The notes under the pieces were generated by a model that was given only the letters and a program-made list of their open reading frames with translations, did not search any database and was not told where the DNA came from. Below are positions 26,865 through 34,835 of a DNA stretch of 64,000 bases, in pieces (the first letter of the stretch is position 1; each line of letters starts with the position of its first letter). This DNA is from Bradyrhizobium sp. LTSP849. GTDB lineage: Bacteria > Pseudomonadota > Alphaproteobacteria > Rhizobiales > Xanthobacteraceae. The DNA lies in contig NZ_JYMR01000001.1 in the NCBI RefSeq assembly GCF_000938255.1, forward strand, positions 62,001 to 126,000, in the 5' to 3' direction. Both the position numbers and the translations under genes were made by a program.

Positions 26865-26918
26865 GTATCTCGTTGAGATACGAAGGACTTGAAATACGTA
26901 TCCCCCCGAGATACGTAT
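26865..26918. promoter_or_regulatory. operator array upstream of higBA
   Basis: GTATCTCGTTGAGATAC (26865-26881) is a perfect 7-bp inverted repeat. Two palindromic ATACGTAT octamers follow at 26894 and 26911, 17 nt apart. The element GAGATACG (or GAAATACG) appears at 26875, 26891 and 26908, that is, about every 16-17 nt. This is the typical repeated operator of an autoregulated toxin-antitoxin operon and ends 4 nt before the toxin start. Confidence 0.6.
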
Positions 26919-26922
26919 AGCC

Positions 26923-27207
26923 ATGATCAAGAGCTTCAAAGGGAAGTTCGCCGAGACGATCCTTCAGGGCCGCATGGCACCGAAGGGTTTCCCGGCAGAT
27001 CTCGCGAAAGTCGCGCGCCGAAAGCTGATCATGGTGGATGCCGCCGAGTTTCTCGATACGTTGAAATCGCCTCCCGGCAACCGCCTTGAAGCTCTCAAGG
27101 GCGATCTGGCCGGCAAGCACTCGATCCGCATCAACGATCAATGGCGGATCGTATTCAGATGGACCGCCGCGGGCCCCGAAGACGTCGAGATCGTGGACTA
27201 TCACTAG
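26923..27207 (+). CDS. higB: HigB-type toxin (RelE/ParE fold)
   Basis: 94 residues (MIKSFKGKFAETILQG ... NRLEALKGDLAGKHSIRINDQWRIVFRW...DVEIVDYH). This is the HigB/RelE-superfamily pattern, including RLExLKGxxxGxxSIRINxQWRIxFxW. Such toxins cleave mRNA in the ribosome. Toxin-first order with the antitoxin 42 nt downstream is characteristic of HigBA. Confidence 0.9.
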   Translation: MIKSFKGKFAETILQGRMAPKGFPADLAKVARRKLIMVDAAEFLDTLKSPPGNRLEALKGDLAGKHSIRINDQWRIVFRWTAAGPEDVEIVDYH

Positions 27208-27249
27208 GCAGACCGGCCCGCCCTGTGGCCGACCAAAAGGAGTTCGCAG

Positions 27250-27546
27250 ATGGCAAAAAGGCTACCGCCAATTCATCCCGGCGAAATTCTGCGTGAAGAA
27301 TTTCTCGTTCCGTTCAAGCTGACACCCTACGCGGTCGCGGCTGCCCTGAACGTGCCGCGCACCCGGATCGAGCGCATTGCGCGCGAAGAAAAGCCCGTCA
27401 CAGCCGACACCGCGCTACGGCTCGGCAAATTCTTCAAGACCGGCGCTGCGTTCTGGATGAACATTCAGGCGCGCTTCGATCTCGAAACGGCCGAAGACGT
27501 GCTTGCGCCCCAGATCAAGAAGATCACGTCTTACGAGGCGGTATGA
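27250..27546 (+). CDS. higA: HigA antitoxin (XRE-family HTH)
   Basis: 98 residues beginning MAKRLPPIHPGEILREEFLVPFKLTPYAVAAALNVPRTRIERIAREEKPVTADTALRLGKFFKTGAAFWMNIQ, a textbook HigA/VapI helix-turn-helix. It neutralises the toxin encoded upstream and represses the operon, presumably by binding the repeats at 26865-26918. Ribosome-binding GGAG lies just before the start. Confidence 0.92.
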   Translation: MAKRLPPIHPGEILREEFLVPFKLTPYAVAAALNVPRTRIERIAREEKPVTADTALRLGKFFKTGAAFWMNIQARFDLETAEDVLAPQIKKITSYEAV

Positions 27547-27719
27547 GAGCCTAGCGGTCGCGAGCACCGATTGACCTTGCGAGATGGTTCACCTCGACTG
27601 TGAAAAGGCCGGAACCGGGCGGCTCCGGCCGATACAAAATTGCGACATTGGCTGTTACGCGAATCGGTGCACAGCGGTAATTATTGCAGAAAATTGCCGG
27701 TCCAATTCGGAGACGTTCC

Positions 27720-28439
27720 ATGGCCCTTCCTCTCGTCCAACAGCAGCCGCCCCTGCCTTGGGGCCCCGATACGCGTTCGACGCGGGACGAGCTCCTCGAC
27801 AGATATTTTCATCTTCGGGAAATCTCCAAGAGACTTCATGACGACGTTCTCAGCTCCATCTCTGCCGAGACGTTTCTGAATCACGCGCGTCGGCTCGGAT
27901 TGGCGCAGGGAAAGACGTTCGTTCTCGATCATGAAGACGAGATGTACTACGTCTACGACCTTGCCGTTTACACAGCGCCGGCCGATCGCTCCCGGGCGAT
28001 CGACCGCTACGCGAGGTCGGCCCGGTTCGAACCGCAATCCGACGAGCGGTTGATGTTGGACGCGATGCGCGCGTCGCAGTTTGCAATCCTTCTGATCGAA
28101 CAACGTCACGACTCGGCGGGCCTGATCGCCACCGATATTCTCCGCAACTCCAAAGTGTGGCTGCTCGACATTGGGCTCGAAAGTTCGATGGACGACGGAG
28201 AATTGATCGCGACCAGGCTGATCACCCCCGGCTCGTTCTCGATGACCGCCGGCGTCAACGTTCCGTTCGAGATCGAAATGCTCGAGGCGATTTGCGCGCT
28301 GCTGCCCCGGAGCATTGGCAACGGCGAGCTCAGTCGCGTAGCCGAGGACAGGCGCTTCGCTGAAGCCGTCTACAAGGCGGGGCTGATGGACGGCGTCATG
28401 GACAAGATGGCCTATCTTGATCTGCCCGACCGGGCCTGA
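27720..28439 (+). CDS. conserved hypothetical protein
   Basis: 239 residues from ATG 27720. No known catalytic motif stands out; the protein is acidic, predicted mixed alpha/beta, with no signal peptide or membrane segment. The segment GKTFVLDHEDEMYYVYDLAVYTAPADRSRAIDRYARS is reminiscent of unnamed proteins I associate with bradyrhizobia. Codon use matches the high-GC chromosome. Confidence 0.65.
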   Translation: MALPLVQQQPPLPWGPDTRSTRDELLDRYFHLREISKRLHDDVLSSISAETFLNHARRLGLAQGKTFVLDHEDEMYYVYDLAVYTAPADRSRAIDRYARSARFEPQSDERLMLDAMRASQFAILLIEQRHDSAGLIATDILRNSKVWLLDIGLESSMDDGELIATRLITPGSFSMTAGVNVPFEIEMLEAICALLPRSIGNGELSRVAEDRRFAEAVYKAGLMDGVMDKMAYLDLPDRA

Positions 28440-28541
28440 CCTCTTTTTGTAGCATGGGTCGAGTTTCTCGCGATACCCATTGCGACCTTGAGCGCGGCGC
28501 GCTTCAATCTGAGATCATCGTGGTCGACACGGGCGAACACC

Positions 28542-28973
28542 ATGCCAGTGACTATCGGGGACATTACCGGAGCCTTCGAGTTCGCCAATACCGGCGGCGA
28601 CATGGGAGAGTTTTGCGCCTTCGTCTGCAAGCAGACCGGGAAAATCTACCTCCAAACCGATTTCCCGGACACAGCAGAGTTGCTCGACGAACTACCGGAC
28701 GACATCCACGACGAGGAAAAATACGTCGCACTCCCGGACAAGCGCGAACTCGATCTGGGCAAGCCGCTGGTTCTCGCTTTTGCCGGCGAATACCTGCCGG
28801 GCGATTTCGATGACGTCCGCTATTTCTTCGACAAGCGCGGCGCTTATTCGAAATTCAAGGCGCTGCTCGCCAGACGCGGTGCGATCGATCGCTGGCATGC
28901 CTTCGAGGCGAAAGCCACGGAGCAGGCGCTGCGCGACTGGTGTGCGCTGAATGAGATCGAAATCGTCGGTTAA
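28542..28973 (+). CDS. UPF0158-like protein
   Basis: 143 residues from ATG 28542 (MPVTIGDITGAFEFANTG). The late segment (FDKRGAYSKFKALLARRGAIDRWHAFEAKATEQALRDWCALNEIEI) is the UPF0158 signature, in which RWxxFxxxxxxxALRxWCxxNxI is strongly conserved. Function is not known. An upstream in-frame ATG at 28488 gives an unconvincing extension. Confidence 0.7.
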   Translation: MPVTIGDITGAFEFANTGGDMGEFCAFVCKQTGKIYLQTDFPDTAELLDELPDDIHDEEKYVALPDKRELDLGKPLVLAFAGEYLPGDFDDVRYFFDKRGAYSKFKALLARRGAIDRWHAFEAKATEQALRDWCALNEIEIVG

Positions 28974-29102
28974 TGCGGCATTCTGTTCAGAACGAAGACA
29001 TCCGCTTCCATCCACCTGAAATAGTTAGCTTATTTTCTATATCTTCACTTCGTATTGCAAAAAGCGCTACAAATTCTATATTGGCTTCTATGGAGGTTCA
29101 TG

Positions 29103-29405
29103 ATGCCCCGAGCCGTTGAACGTAAGGAGCATCCGCTTTCGATGCGGCTGCCGGAAACTGACATTGCCATCATCGATCGGGCAGCGGCGCTGCGCGGGCG
29201 ATCACGCACAGACTTCGTGCGTGACGCGGCAGTACGTGCGGCCGAGGACGTGCTGATGGAGACGGCCCCTATTCGAATGACTCCATCCGGCTTCAAGGCA
29301 TTCATGGCGACGCTGTCCGGCCCGGCTGCCCCGGTCCCAGAAATGGTTGAGCTCTTCCAGCGTGCAGCGCCATGGGAGACCAATCGCTCAAGCAAGAGGC
29401 GATGA
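29103..29405 (+). CDS. DUF1778 antitoxin (TacA-like)
   Basis: About 100 residues. GGAGG at 29092-29096 favours the second of two adjacent ATGs (29103). The N-terminal ribbon-helix-helix (KEHPLSMRLPETDIAIIDRAAALRGRSRTDFVRDAAVRAAEDVL) is the DNA-binding part; the C-terminal tail wraps the toxin. It is followed after 3 nt by a GNAT-type toxin gene, the standard TacAT order. Confidence 0.85.
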   Translation: MPRAVERKEHPLSMRLPETDIAIIDRAAALRGRSRTDFVRDAAVRAAEDVLMETAPIRMTPSGFKAFMATLSGPAAPVPEMVELFQRAAPWETNRSSKRR

Positions 29406-29408
29406 GGC

Positions 29409-29909
29409 TTGGCAATCTCCGGCCCCGAACCACTGACGGGGGCTCACAATCTCGACGAGTTCTCCTGCGGCAAGCCATCCCTCGACCGATGGCTCAAAAC
29501 GCGGGCGCTGTCCAACCAGGAAAAGGGTTTTACGGCCGTTATGGTCGTTCACGACGTGAACCGAGTGGTCGGCTATTATGGTCTCGCGCCGACGGCAATC
29601 ATACCCTCGTCTCTGCCGCGGTCCATACGGACCGGTCAACCACCCGACCCTGTGCCCTGCCTGCTGCTGGGTCAGCTTGCGACTGATGAGAATTGGATTG
29701 GCAAAGGAGTTGGCACCGGCCTGCTCAAGCATGCGCTCCAGCGCTGCGTCACGGCCGCAGGCCTGATTGGAGGGCGTGCGTTGATTGTCAACGCGGTCGA
29801 TACTGACGCTGCTGCGTTCTGGGGACGGCGCGGGTTCATTCCCTCGAAGGATGACCCGCTTATCCTCTTCAGATCGATCGCTGATATTGCGGCATCGCTT
29901 CGCAAATAG
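29409..29909 (+). CDS. GNAT-family N-acetyltransferase toxin (TacT-like)
   Basis: 166 residues from TTG 29409. It opens EPLTGAHNLDEFSCGKPSLDRWLKTRA, the diagnostic start of TacT-type toxins, and has acetyl-CoA-binding LLLGQLATDENWIGKGVGTGLLKHAL and a C-terminal AAAFWGRRGFIPS. TacT proteins block translation by acetylating charged tRNA. It ends 73 nt before the left attachment site of the mobile element, so it belongs to the flanking chromosome or to an older insertion. Confidence 0.87.
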   Translation: MAISGPEPLTGAHNLDEFSCGKPSLDRWLKTRALSNQEKGFTAVMVVHDVNRVVGYYGLAPTAIIPSSLPRSIRTGQPPDPVPCLLLGQLATDENWIGKGVGTGLLKHALQRCVTAAGLIGGRALIVNAVDTDAAAFWGRRGFIPSKDDPLILFRSIADIAASLRK

Positions 29910-29982
29910 CCGCCGCAAATGTGCAGCTCACGAGAGTCGATCGCCAAGAGATGCGCTGAGACGCATCGATGTTCGGGATATA

Positions 29983-29999
29983 TGGCGCTCCCTAGGGGA
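29983..29999. other. left attachment site (attL)
   Basis: TGGCGCTCCCTAGGGGA, identical to 47859-47875 in the 3' end of tRNA-Glu. Here it stands without a tRNA body, as expected of the displaced 3' fragment created by integration. Confidence 0.8.
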
Positions 30000-30130
30000 G
30001 GGAACGGGCGACACACGAAGGCGTTGAAAAACATGGCAAATCAGGCGAGCCGCATTTTCCATTGCTACCATTTGTTACTACCACCAGCAAGGTCAGAGCC
30101 GGCTTACGCCAACTCCGAGCCCACATGTCG

Positions 30131-32302
30131 TTAGAACATGGATTCTATGGCATCGGAGGAGCCATCGAGACCCGCTATTTGGACCGGCCCCAGCTTCATT
30201 CTCTCTCGATCTAAGGCATCTCGTATACGTCGCTGCACTATGCGTTCAGGAAGGTTTTGGCTTTCATTTCGGGTTGCGGCCGCGACTTCGAGCAACTCCT
30301 TCGGAACTTCCATTACCGGATCAATGAACACGTAAGGCATCCGGTCAGCCGTCTGGGCAACTCGATCACGACTTGGACCGAAAGCAAGGTATTTGAGCAG
30401 GAAGTCTACTGAAATGATTGGAAGGTGCTTTATTTTTTCTCTGATTTCCCACTCTAGTCCCTGAAGCATCCGCCTCGCTGCGCTATCGAGCGTCAGAAGC
30501 CAAGTGGTGTATCCGAGGGGAGACTTCCCCGCTTGCATGCGCCGGTCACTTAAGACGGAGATGAAGTTCTCCGAGTCATGCTCTGCCAATCTGTTCGCGT
30601 TGATGCTGAATGGCGCCTCCAACCCTCCTCGTCGATCTTGATGGATTTTCTTCCAGTACTCGCGAACTGCAGCGACCACTTGCTCGTCGAGCGCCTCTGA
30701 TACGATTGGATCATCCAATTCAACCCCGAACTCATCGCCAAGATAGTCAGCGATGTCCTGGATAGGCTGATGGTTTCCTCTGAATTGTTCAACCCAGCTG
30801 ACAAAACCGTTCAAGGGTTTGCCTGCAAAAAGATACCGAGCAACCACATACGGTACCCGCCCCTTCCAGACGCTTTCGCGGGTGTAGGTCACGCACAAGT
30901 TCAAGTGGCGTTCAATCTCTTCCAAGATACCCGGCGTAACTCGCAACGTGATCGCACTGGCATGGGCCTGTTTGAACAGCGCGGTAAACGGACGCAGAGA
31001 TTCTGGAAGGGCTTGTTCAGCGAACAAGGGAAGCAGAACGCTGGTATCCAGCCAGAATTGACCATGGTTGAAGAGTTTCTTTGTGACCTTCTGGACGTCC
31101 GGGACTTCTTCCAGAAACGCGAACAGAGTGTAGGTATCGGCAAGGAGACGGAGATACTCTTTCGTCTGCTCAGACGGGCTTGCCATCAAGGTAGTAATGA
31201 TGTGTAGAAGGAACTGGACATTGTCACGCCCAGTCACGAGCTTTCCCTTCGGCGACAGCTCCTTTACGACAAGCCCGATATCTTCGTCGTTTAGCGAAAA
31301 GTCCTCGTCGTGAGCTAACGCGCTTGCAAATTTTTCTCCCTGCCGGAGGAAATAATGTTCAATGATTCTGTGAAGCAGCTCGACAACTTCGGAACGCTTG
31401 GCGACGTTTAGCTCGCTGTGAGCTTGGAGCAACTCGTCTAAGTCACCATCGAAGGCCTCTACCAGCAACGCGACTGATGCCTTCCTGTCCTTCAACCGTT
31501 CCGTTTCTTCAAAGCTCAAATTGAAAGTATCGTCCTTCGGCCAATGGCGAATTGCTAACTTTGTGAGTCGCTTGAGAGCCGCTTCTACATAGGGATAAAG
31601 CTGCTCACGCGAATGCTGCGGCAGAACTCGGCCCACTCGGGCATGTACCTCATCACGGCTTACTCGTTTTTCGTTGTCAGAGCCTTGCAATGCCGAACGC
31701 ACAAGTGCCTCGAACGATGACTTCGTCAGTCCCTTAGAAGCATTTTCGTCACGCCATTGCATCTCTAGAAAATGGTGAGCAGTGCGTGCGTCTTGACCAG
31801 ATAGTGCCGATGCCGCGTTGTGCTTCACTCCTGAGGCTTCCAGCAGCGGGTCCACGATAACGCGAGCAAGCTCGGAAGCAGCGGCGCTTCGACTTTGATC
31901 AAGATTGCATCGTTCAACGAACCAGGACTTGTCCCGTATGTCGAGGTAAATGCCCTTCTTGCTTAGCTCCGTTCGCAACGCGTCAGCCTTCGCCCCAATC
32001 AGCTGATTGGAGACGTAAACTAGTAAGGTTGCGTCCGGGAATGTTTCCTGAAGGCGCGTTACGGTGGCGTGCACCTTGGCTGCCCAATCATACTGAACCG
32101 AGTACTGGATCACGACGTTCGAAACCCCGTCTGCACAGAACAGCTCGGAATCGCGGCCACCATCTCCACCGGCGCTGGCCATCGTTCTAATCTTTGGCCA
32201 TTCGGACGCTAAGAAGGTGGAAGCTAAGCGTTCAAAGCGCTCCCAGTCGCTGGGCTTGAGGCCGCCCAACGCCAATAGAAAACGTTCTTGTGAAATCTCC
32301 AT
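30131..32302 (-). CDS. large protein with restriction-endonuclease-like and PIN-like domains
   Basis: 723 residues from ATG 32302, which has GGAG five bases upstream. Residues 15-130 look like a restriction-endonuclease fold: helix with ERFERL, then GGDGGRDSEL (Asp51), then VVIQYSVQYDWAAKVHATV, where QYS replaces the usual ExK/QxK lysine and Lys76 lies a turn later. Residues 130-410 are helical. From FWLDTSVLLPLF (Asp419) through ILEEIERHL (about 459-466), HDSENF (Asp576) and TTWLLTLD (Asp606) it follows the acidic spacing of a PIN nuclease. I know no characterised protein with this pairing. It sits alone next to attL, a usual place for defence cargo; a role in RNA or DNA cleavage is inference. 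Confidence 0.7.
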   Translation of the reverse strand: MEISQERFLLALGGLKPSDWERFERLASTFLASEWPKIRTMASAGGDGGRDSELFCADGVSNVVIQYSVQYDWAAKVHATVTRLQETFPDATLLVYVSNQLIGAKADALRTELSKKGIYLDIRDKSWFVERCNLDQSRSAAASELARVIVDPLLEASGVKHNAASALSGQDARTAHHFLEMQWRDENASKGLTKSSFEALVRSALQGSDNEKRVSRDEVHARVGRVLPQHSREQLYPYVEAALKRLTKLAIRHWPKDDTFNLSFEETERLKDRKASVALLVEAFDGDLDELLQAHSELNVAKRSEVVELLHRIIEHYFLRQGEKFASALAHDEDFSLNDEDIGLVVKELSPKGKLVTGRDNVQFLLHIITTLMASPSEQTKEYLRLLADTYTLFAFLEEVPDVQKVTKKLFNHGQFWLDTSVLLPLFAEQALPESLRPFTALFKQAHASAITLRVTPGILEEIERHLNLCVTYTRESVWKGRVPYVVARYLFAGKPLNGFVSWVEQFRGNHQPIQDIADYLGDEFGVELDDPIVSEALDEQVVAAVREYWKKIHQDRRGGLEAPFSINANRLAEHDSENFISVLSDRRMQAGKSPLGYTTWLLTLDSAARRMLQGLEWEIREKIKHLPIISVDFLLKYLAFGPSRDRVAQTADRMPYVFIDPVMEVPKELLEVAAATRNESQNLPERIVQRRIRDALDRERMKLGPVQIAGLDGSSDAIESMF

Positions 32303-32447
32303 GGCGTCTCCAAGCGCACGAGCCTTGCGTCTTATGGTCGTTGTGAAGGGAATCACAACTCTTAAGACCCTACTCACGGCAGACCCGCTTCGTCACCATC
32401 GCCGGCGAGCTATGCATAACGGAATCACAGGGATTCCAAAGCGAACG

Positions 32448-32485
32448 TTGTATAAACTCTAATTGGTCGTATAGGTCTTATACAA
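32448..32485. promoter_or_regulatory. nested inverted repeats upstream of the serine recombinase
   Basis: TTGTATAA (32448-32455) pairs with TTATACAA (32478-32485), and GTATA-GGTCT-TATAC (32469-32483) is nested at the right. The 38-bp span is comparable to a serine-recombinase crossover or res subsite. It also lies in the divergent promoter region of the REase-PIN gene and the recombinase, so it may be an operator. Confidence 0.4.
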
Positions 32486-32507
32486 GCAGCGCTTGGAGGA
32501 CCTCGAC

Positions 32508-33188
32508 GTGCCCACGGCTCCCCTTATCACCTACCTACGCGTATCAAAGGCCACCCAAGGCCGTTCAGGGCTGGGCATTGAGGCGCAGAGGCACGCCCTC
32601 GCCCGCTTCGCGACCGCCGAGGGATACAACGTCGCTCGCGAGTTCGTGGAGGTGGAAACGGGCAAAGGCTCCGATGCGCTCGACCGCAGGCCTCAGCTCA
32701 AGGCAGCGCTGGCGGAAGCACGGAAGCTCCGGTGCCACGTGGGCGTGGCGAAGCTCGACCGACTCGGACGTGATGTGCACTTCATCTCGGGCCTGATGGC
32801 CCACAGGGTGCCCTTCGTGGTGGCAGAGCTTGGCGCCGACGTAGACCCTTTCGTGCTCCACCTGTTCGCTGCCATTGCGGAGAAAGAGGTGAAGATGACT
32901 TCAAACCGGACGAAGCAAGCGCTCGCCGCCGCCAAGGCTCGCGGGATAACCCTGGGCAACCCTAGGCTCCATATGGCCCGCAAGGGTGCGGTAGAGGCTG
33001 TGAAGGCTGAAGCTGATCGCTATGCAGCGAACGTGCTGCCAATCATCCGCGAGGCGCAGAAGGCCGGAGCGAGCACGTTCAGGCAGATTGCGGAAGCCTT
33101 GAACGCCCGGGGTATCGCGACAGCACGTGGGGGCGCTTGGCACCCCATGAGCGTCAAGAATCTCCTCGACCGTCCGACAGCACAGTAA
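32508..33188 (+). CDS. small serine recombinase (resolvase/invertase family)
   Basis: 226 residues from GTG 32508 (GGAGG eight bases upstream). The catalytic domain shows [23 protein letters not shown] with the active-site serine in RVS, then [52 protein letters not shown], and a C-terminal helix-turn-helix ([32 protein letters not shown]). It could resolve or invert DNA of the element or of the cargo beside it. The inverted repeats just upstream are a candidate target. Confidence 0.88.
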   Translation: MPTAPLITYLRVSKATQGRSGLGIEAQRHALARFATAEGYNVAREFVEVETGKGSDALDRRPQLKAALAEARKLRCHVGVAKLDRLGRDVHFISGLMAHRVPFVVAELGADVDPFVLHLFAAIAEKEVKMTSNRTKQALAAAKARGITLGNPRLHMARKGAVEAVKAEADRYAANVLPIIREAQKAGASTFRQIAEALNARGIATARGGAWHPMSVKNLLDRPTAQ

Positions 33189-33199
33189 GGAAGCGCATC

Positions 33200-33322
33200 A
33201 TGACCCTCGCTCTAGCCCTCACGCTTATGGTCGCCGGGTGCGCCTCGGTAGCCCTCGAATGCGCAGTGGCAGGCTCAATCCTGATCGGCTGCGCGGTGCT
33301 GATCGTGCGTTTCGTCATGTGA
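33200..33322 (+). CDS. small hydrophobic protein (40 aa)
   Basis: ATG 33200 is preceded by GGAAG, 11 nt after the recombinase stop. The product is nearly all hydrophobic, with MVAGCASVALECAVAGSILIGCAVLIVRFV. VAGC resembles a lipobox, or the whole may be one or two membrane helices. It is probably cotranscribed with the recombinase. Confidence 0.5.
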   Translation: MTLALALTLMVAGCASVALECAVAGSILIGCAVLIVRFVM

Positions 33323-33343
33323 GCGAAGGCACCCCGGCCTAGA

Positions 33344-33540
33344 AAATGGGTCCCCTATTTCACGGGACCCCTATTGCCGAGCAATTTCCCAGGTGAATTT
33401 CAAATTCGTCGCCCTTTAGGCCGAATGCTGCTCAGCTGATGCAGCGTTTGAATACCAGGGAGTTCTCACGTAGCCCCACCGGCCCCATGGCACAGGTGGC
33501 TTTAGGAGTTTTGAGGAGCCACCCACGGGGACTTGACGAA
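33344..33540. repeat. element repeat copy R1
   Basis: Begins with the hairpin GGGTCCCC / GGGACCC (33348-33371) and continues with text alignable to R2 and R3 (ATTGCCGAxCAATT, TGCTGCTCxGCTGxTGC, AGTTCTCA, TAGGAGTTTTGAGGAGCC). On the minus strand the hairpin is followed by a T-rich run, so it may terminate transcription. It lies between the recombinase unit and the PadR unit. Confidence 0.6.
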
Positions 33541-33586
33541 TCCGAGCTACCAGCCCATTTTCTCTACAAATGTGGAGTTTATGCCT

Positions 33587-33913
33587 ATGATCTCCAGACT
33601 AGAAGAACTGATGCTGCACATCGTTCTCCGCGGGCAGGGCGAGGCGACCGCAACTGATGTTCAAGGCCAACTGTCCGATGCGGAAGGGAGGGAACGGTCG
33701 TTCGGCGCTGTTTTCACAACGCTTGATCGCATGTCTGCCAAAAAGTTGGTGATGTGGCGTAAAGGAACGGCGCAATCACGCCCAGGCGGGCGAGCGCCGC
33801 GGTTGTACGAGATCACAGGCGCAGGCCGTGCTGCGCTGGATGAGGCGTTTCGCGCACGCCAGTTTGCGTCAGGATTCGATGCTGCCCCCGGCTTGAGGGG
33901 AGCGAAGCCATGA
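33587..33913 (+). CDS. PadR-like winged-helix transcriptional regulator
   Basis: About 108 residues from ATG 33587, with GGAG nine bases upstream; ATG 33581 is also possible. The PadR pattern is clear: MISRLEELMLHIVLRGQGEATATDVQGQL, RSFGAVFTTLDRMSAKKLVMWRKG, RLYEITGAGRAALDEAF. Its stop overlaps the next start (ATGA), and such coupling of PadR with a small membrane protein recurs in bacteria, the membrane partner often being the regulated or signalling component. Confidence 0.8.
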   Translation: MISRLEELMLHIVLRGQGEATATDVQGQLSDAEGRERSFGAVFTTLDRMSAKKLVMWRKGTAQSRPGGRAPRLYEITGAGRAALDEAFRARQFASGFDAAPGLRGAKP

Positions 33914-34356
33914 GGCTCTTGAAGAAGCTCGCCGAAGCCTGCGTCATGGTTTGGTCCCTTGCTGGCAAGGACGGAAAAAACATTCAGCAAGCTGAGATTG
34001 ATATTCGCCTAACAATGATCCGCCCGTCTGGTTCGTGGATGAACAGGGTATTCGCGGCAGCTTTGTATTTGCTTTCGCTCCCACTCTGGATAGCCGCGGG
34101 GAATTTATGGGGGAACATTTTGAGCCGGTCCCCCCGAATGCCGAAGGGTCTGATTATCGACCTGTTGGTCCCCCCGGAGCGGGCCGATGATATGCTTGCG
34201 AATCTCCAGCGCGCCTATGACGAGCGCTGGCTTCCGAAATACGGCGCTCGCAAAGCTCGGCGTATTTTCCTCCTTCAAGCGACAGGAGCAGTGGCCGGCT
34301 TTTGGATCGACTGGGTTCGTCAGCGTTTGGATTTAATCAAGCTCTTCGCAAGATGA
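33910..34356 (+). CDS. membrane-associated protein coupled to PadR
   Basis: 148 residues; ATG 33910 overlaps the regulator's TGA. One clear hydrophobic helix (VFAAALYLLSLPLWIAAGNLW, about 47-67) and a weaker one near residue 122-135 (FLLQATGAVAGFWIDWV). No enzyme motif is visible. It lies between repeat copies R1 and R2 as a self-contained two-gene cargo unit. Confidence 0.6.
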   Translation: MRLLKKLAEACVMVWSLAGKDGKNIQQAEIDIRLTMIRPSGSWMNRVFAAALYLLSLPLWIAAGNLWGNILSRSPRMPKGLIIDLLVPPERADDMLANLQRAYDERWLPKYGARKARRIFLLQATGAVAGFWIDWVRQRLDLIKLFAR

Positions 34357-34420
34357 GCCGACAGTTCGCATTATGCTGAGGGTGGCCACGAAGTCAGAAG
34401 AGGCCAGAAGAACTCCAGGA

Positions 34421-34745
34421 AAAAAAGGGTCCCCTTCTGAGCGGGACCCCTATTGCCGAACAATTCCCCCGGAGAATTCCAAATCAACGGCCTTAAGGCC
34501 CGTTTGCTGCTCGGCTGGTGCGGCGCTGGGAGAACCCGAGAGTTCTCAGGAAGCTTGAGCCTCAGCGGAGCGCCGAGAGCGAGCCCGTGTCCCCTTGGGC
34601 TCAGGAGTCCCCAGGAGCCGTTCCACCAGACCGCCACCATGGTAGCCCGGGTGTTGACGAACGAGTCACCGGGTCTCTCAGGAGTCCTGAGGGCGCAATT
34701 GCGAGCTATGTTCAAGAGCAGAAGCCGCCGCCCTTGGCCTAGTCC
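34421..34745. repeat. element repeat copy R2
   Basis: Hairpin GGGTCCCC (34427-34434) / GGGACCCC (34443-34450), preceded by seven A, which is a perfect intrinsic terminator on the minus strand. The following 300 nt align with R3, including TTTGCTGCTCGGCTGG, CAGGAGTCC and the ACCAxGGTxGCCCG block. No credible gene lies between 34357 and 34835. Confidence 0.65.
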
Positions 34746-34835
34746 GCTCTTTCGCTATTACCGAACCTTTGGCACACCGCTAGCCCACTTCCGAGAAAGG
34801 CCAAAAGGCGACCTTTGTGGGCCGCTTTAGACCGC

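Noticed and set aside
34453..34830. Open frame of 125 codons on the plus strand
   Set aside because: Lies wholly within repeat R2 and its downstream flank; no start signal.
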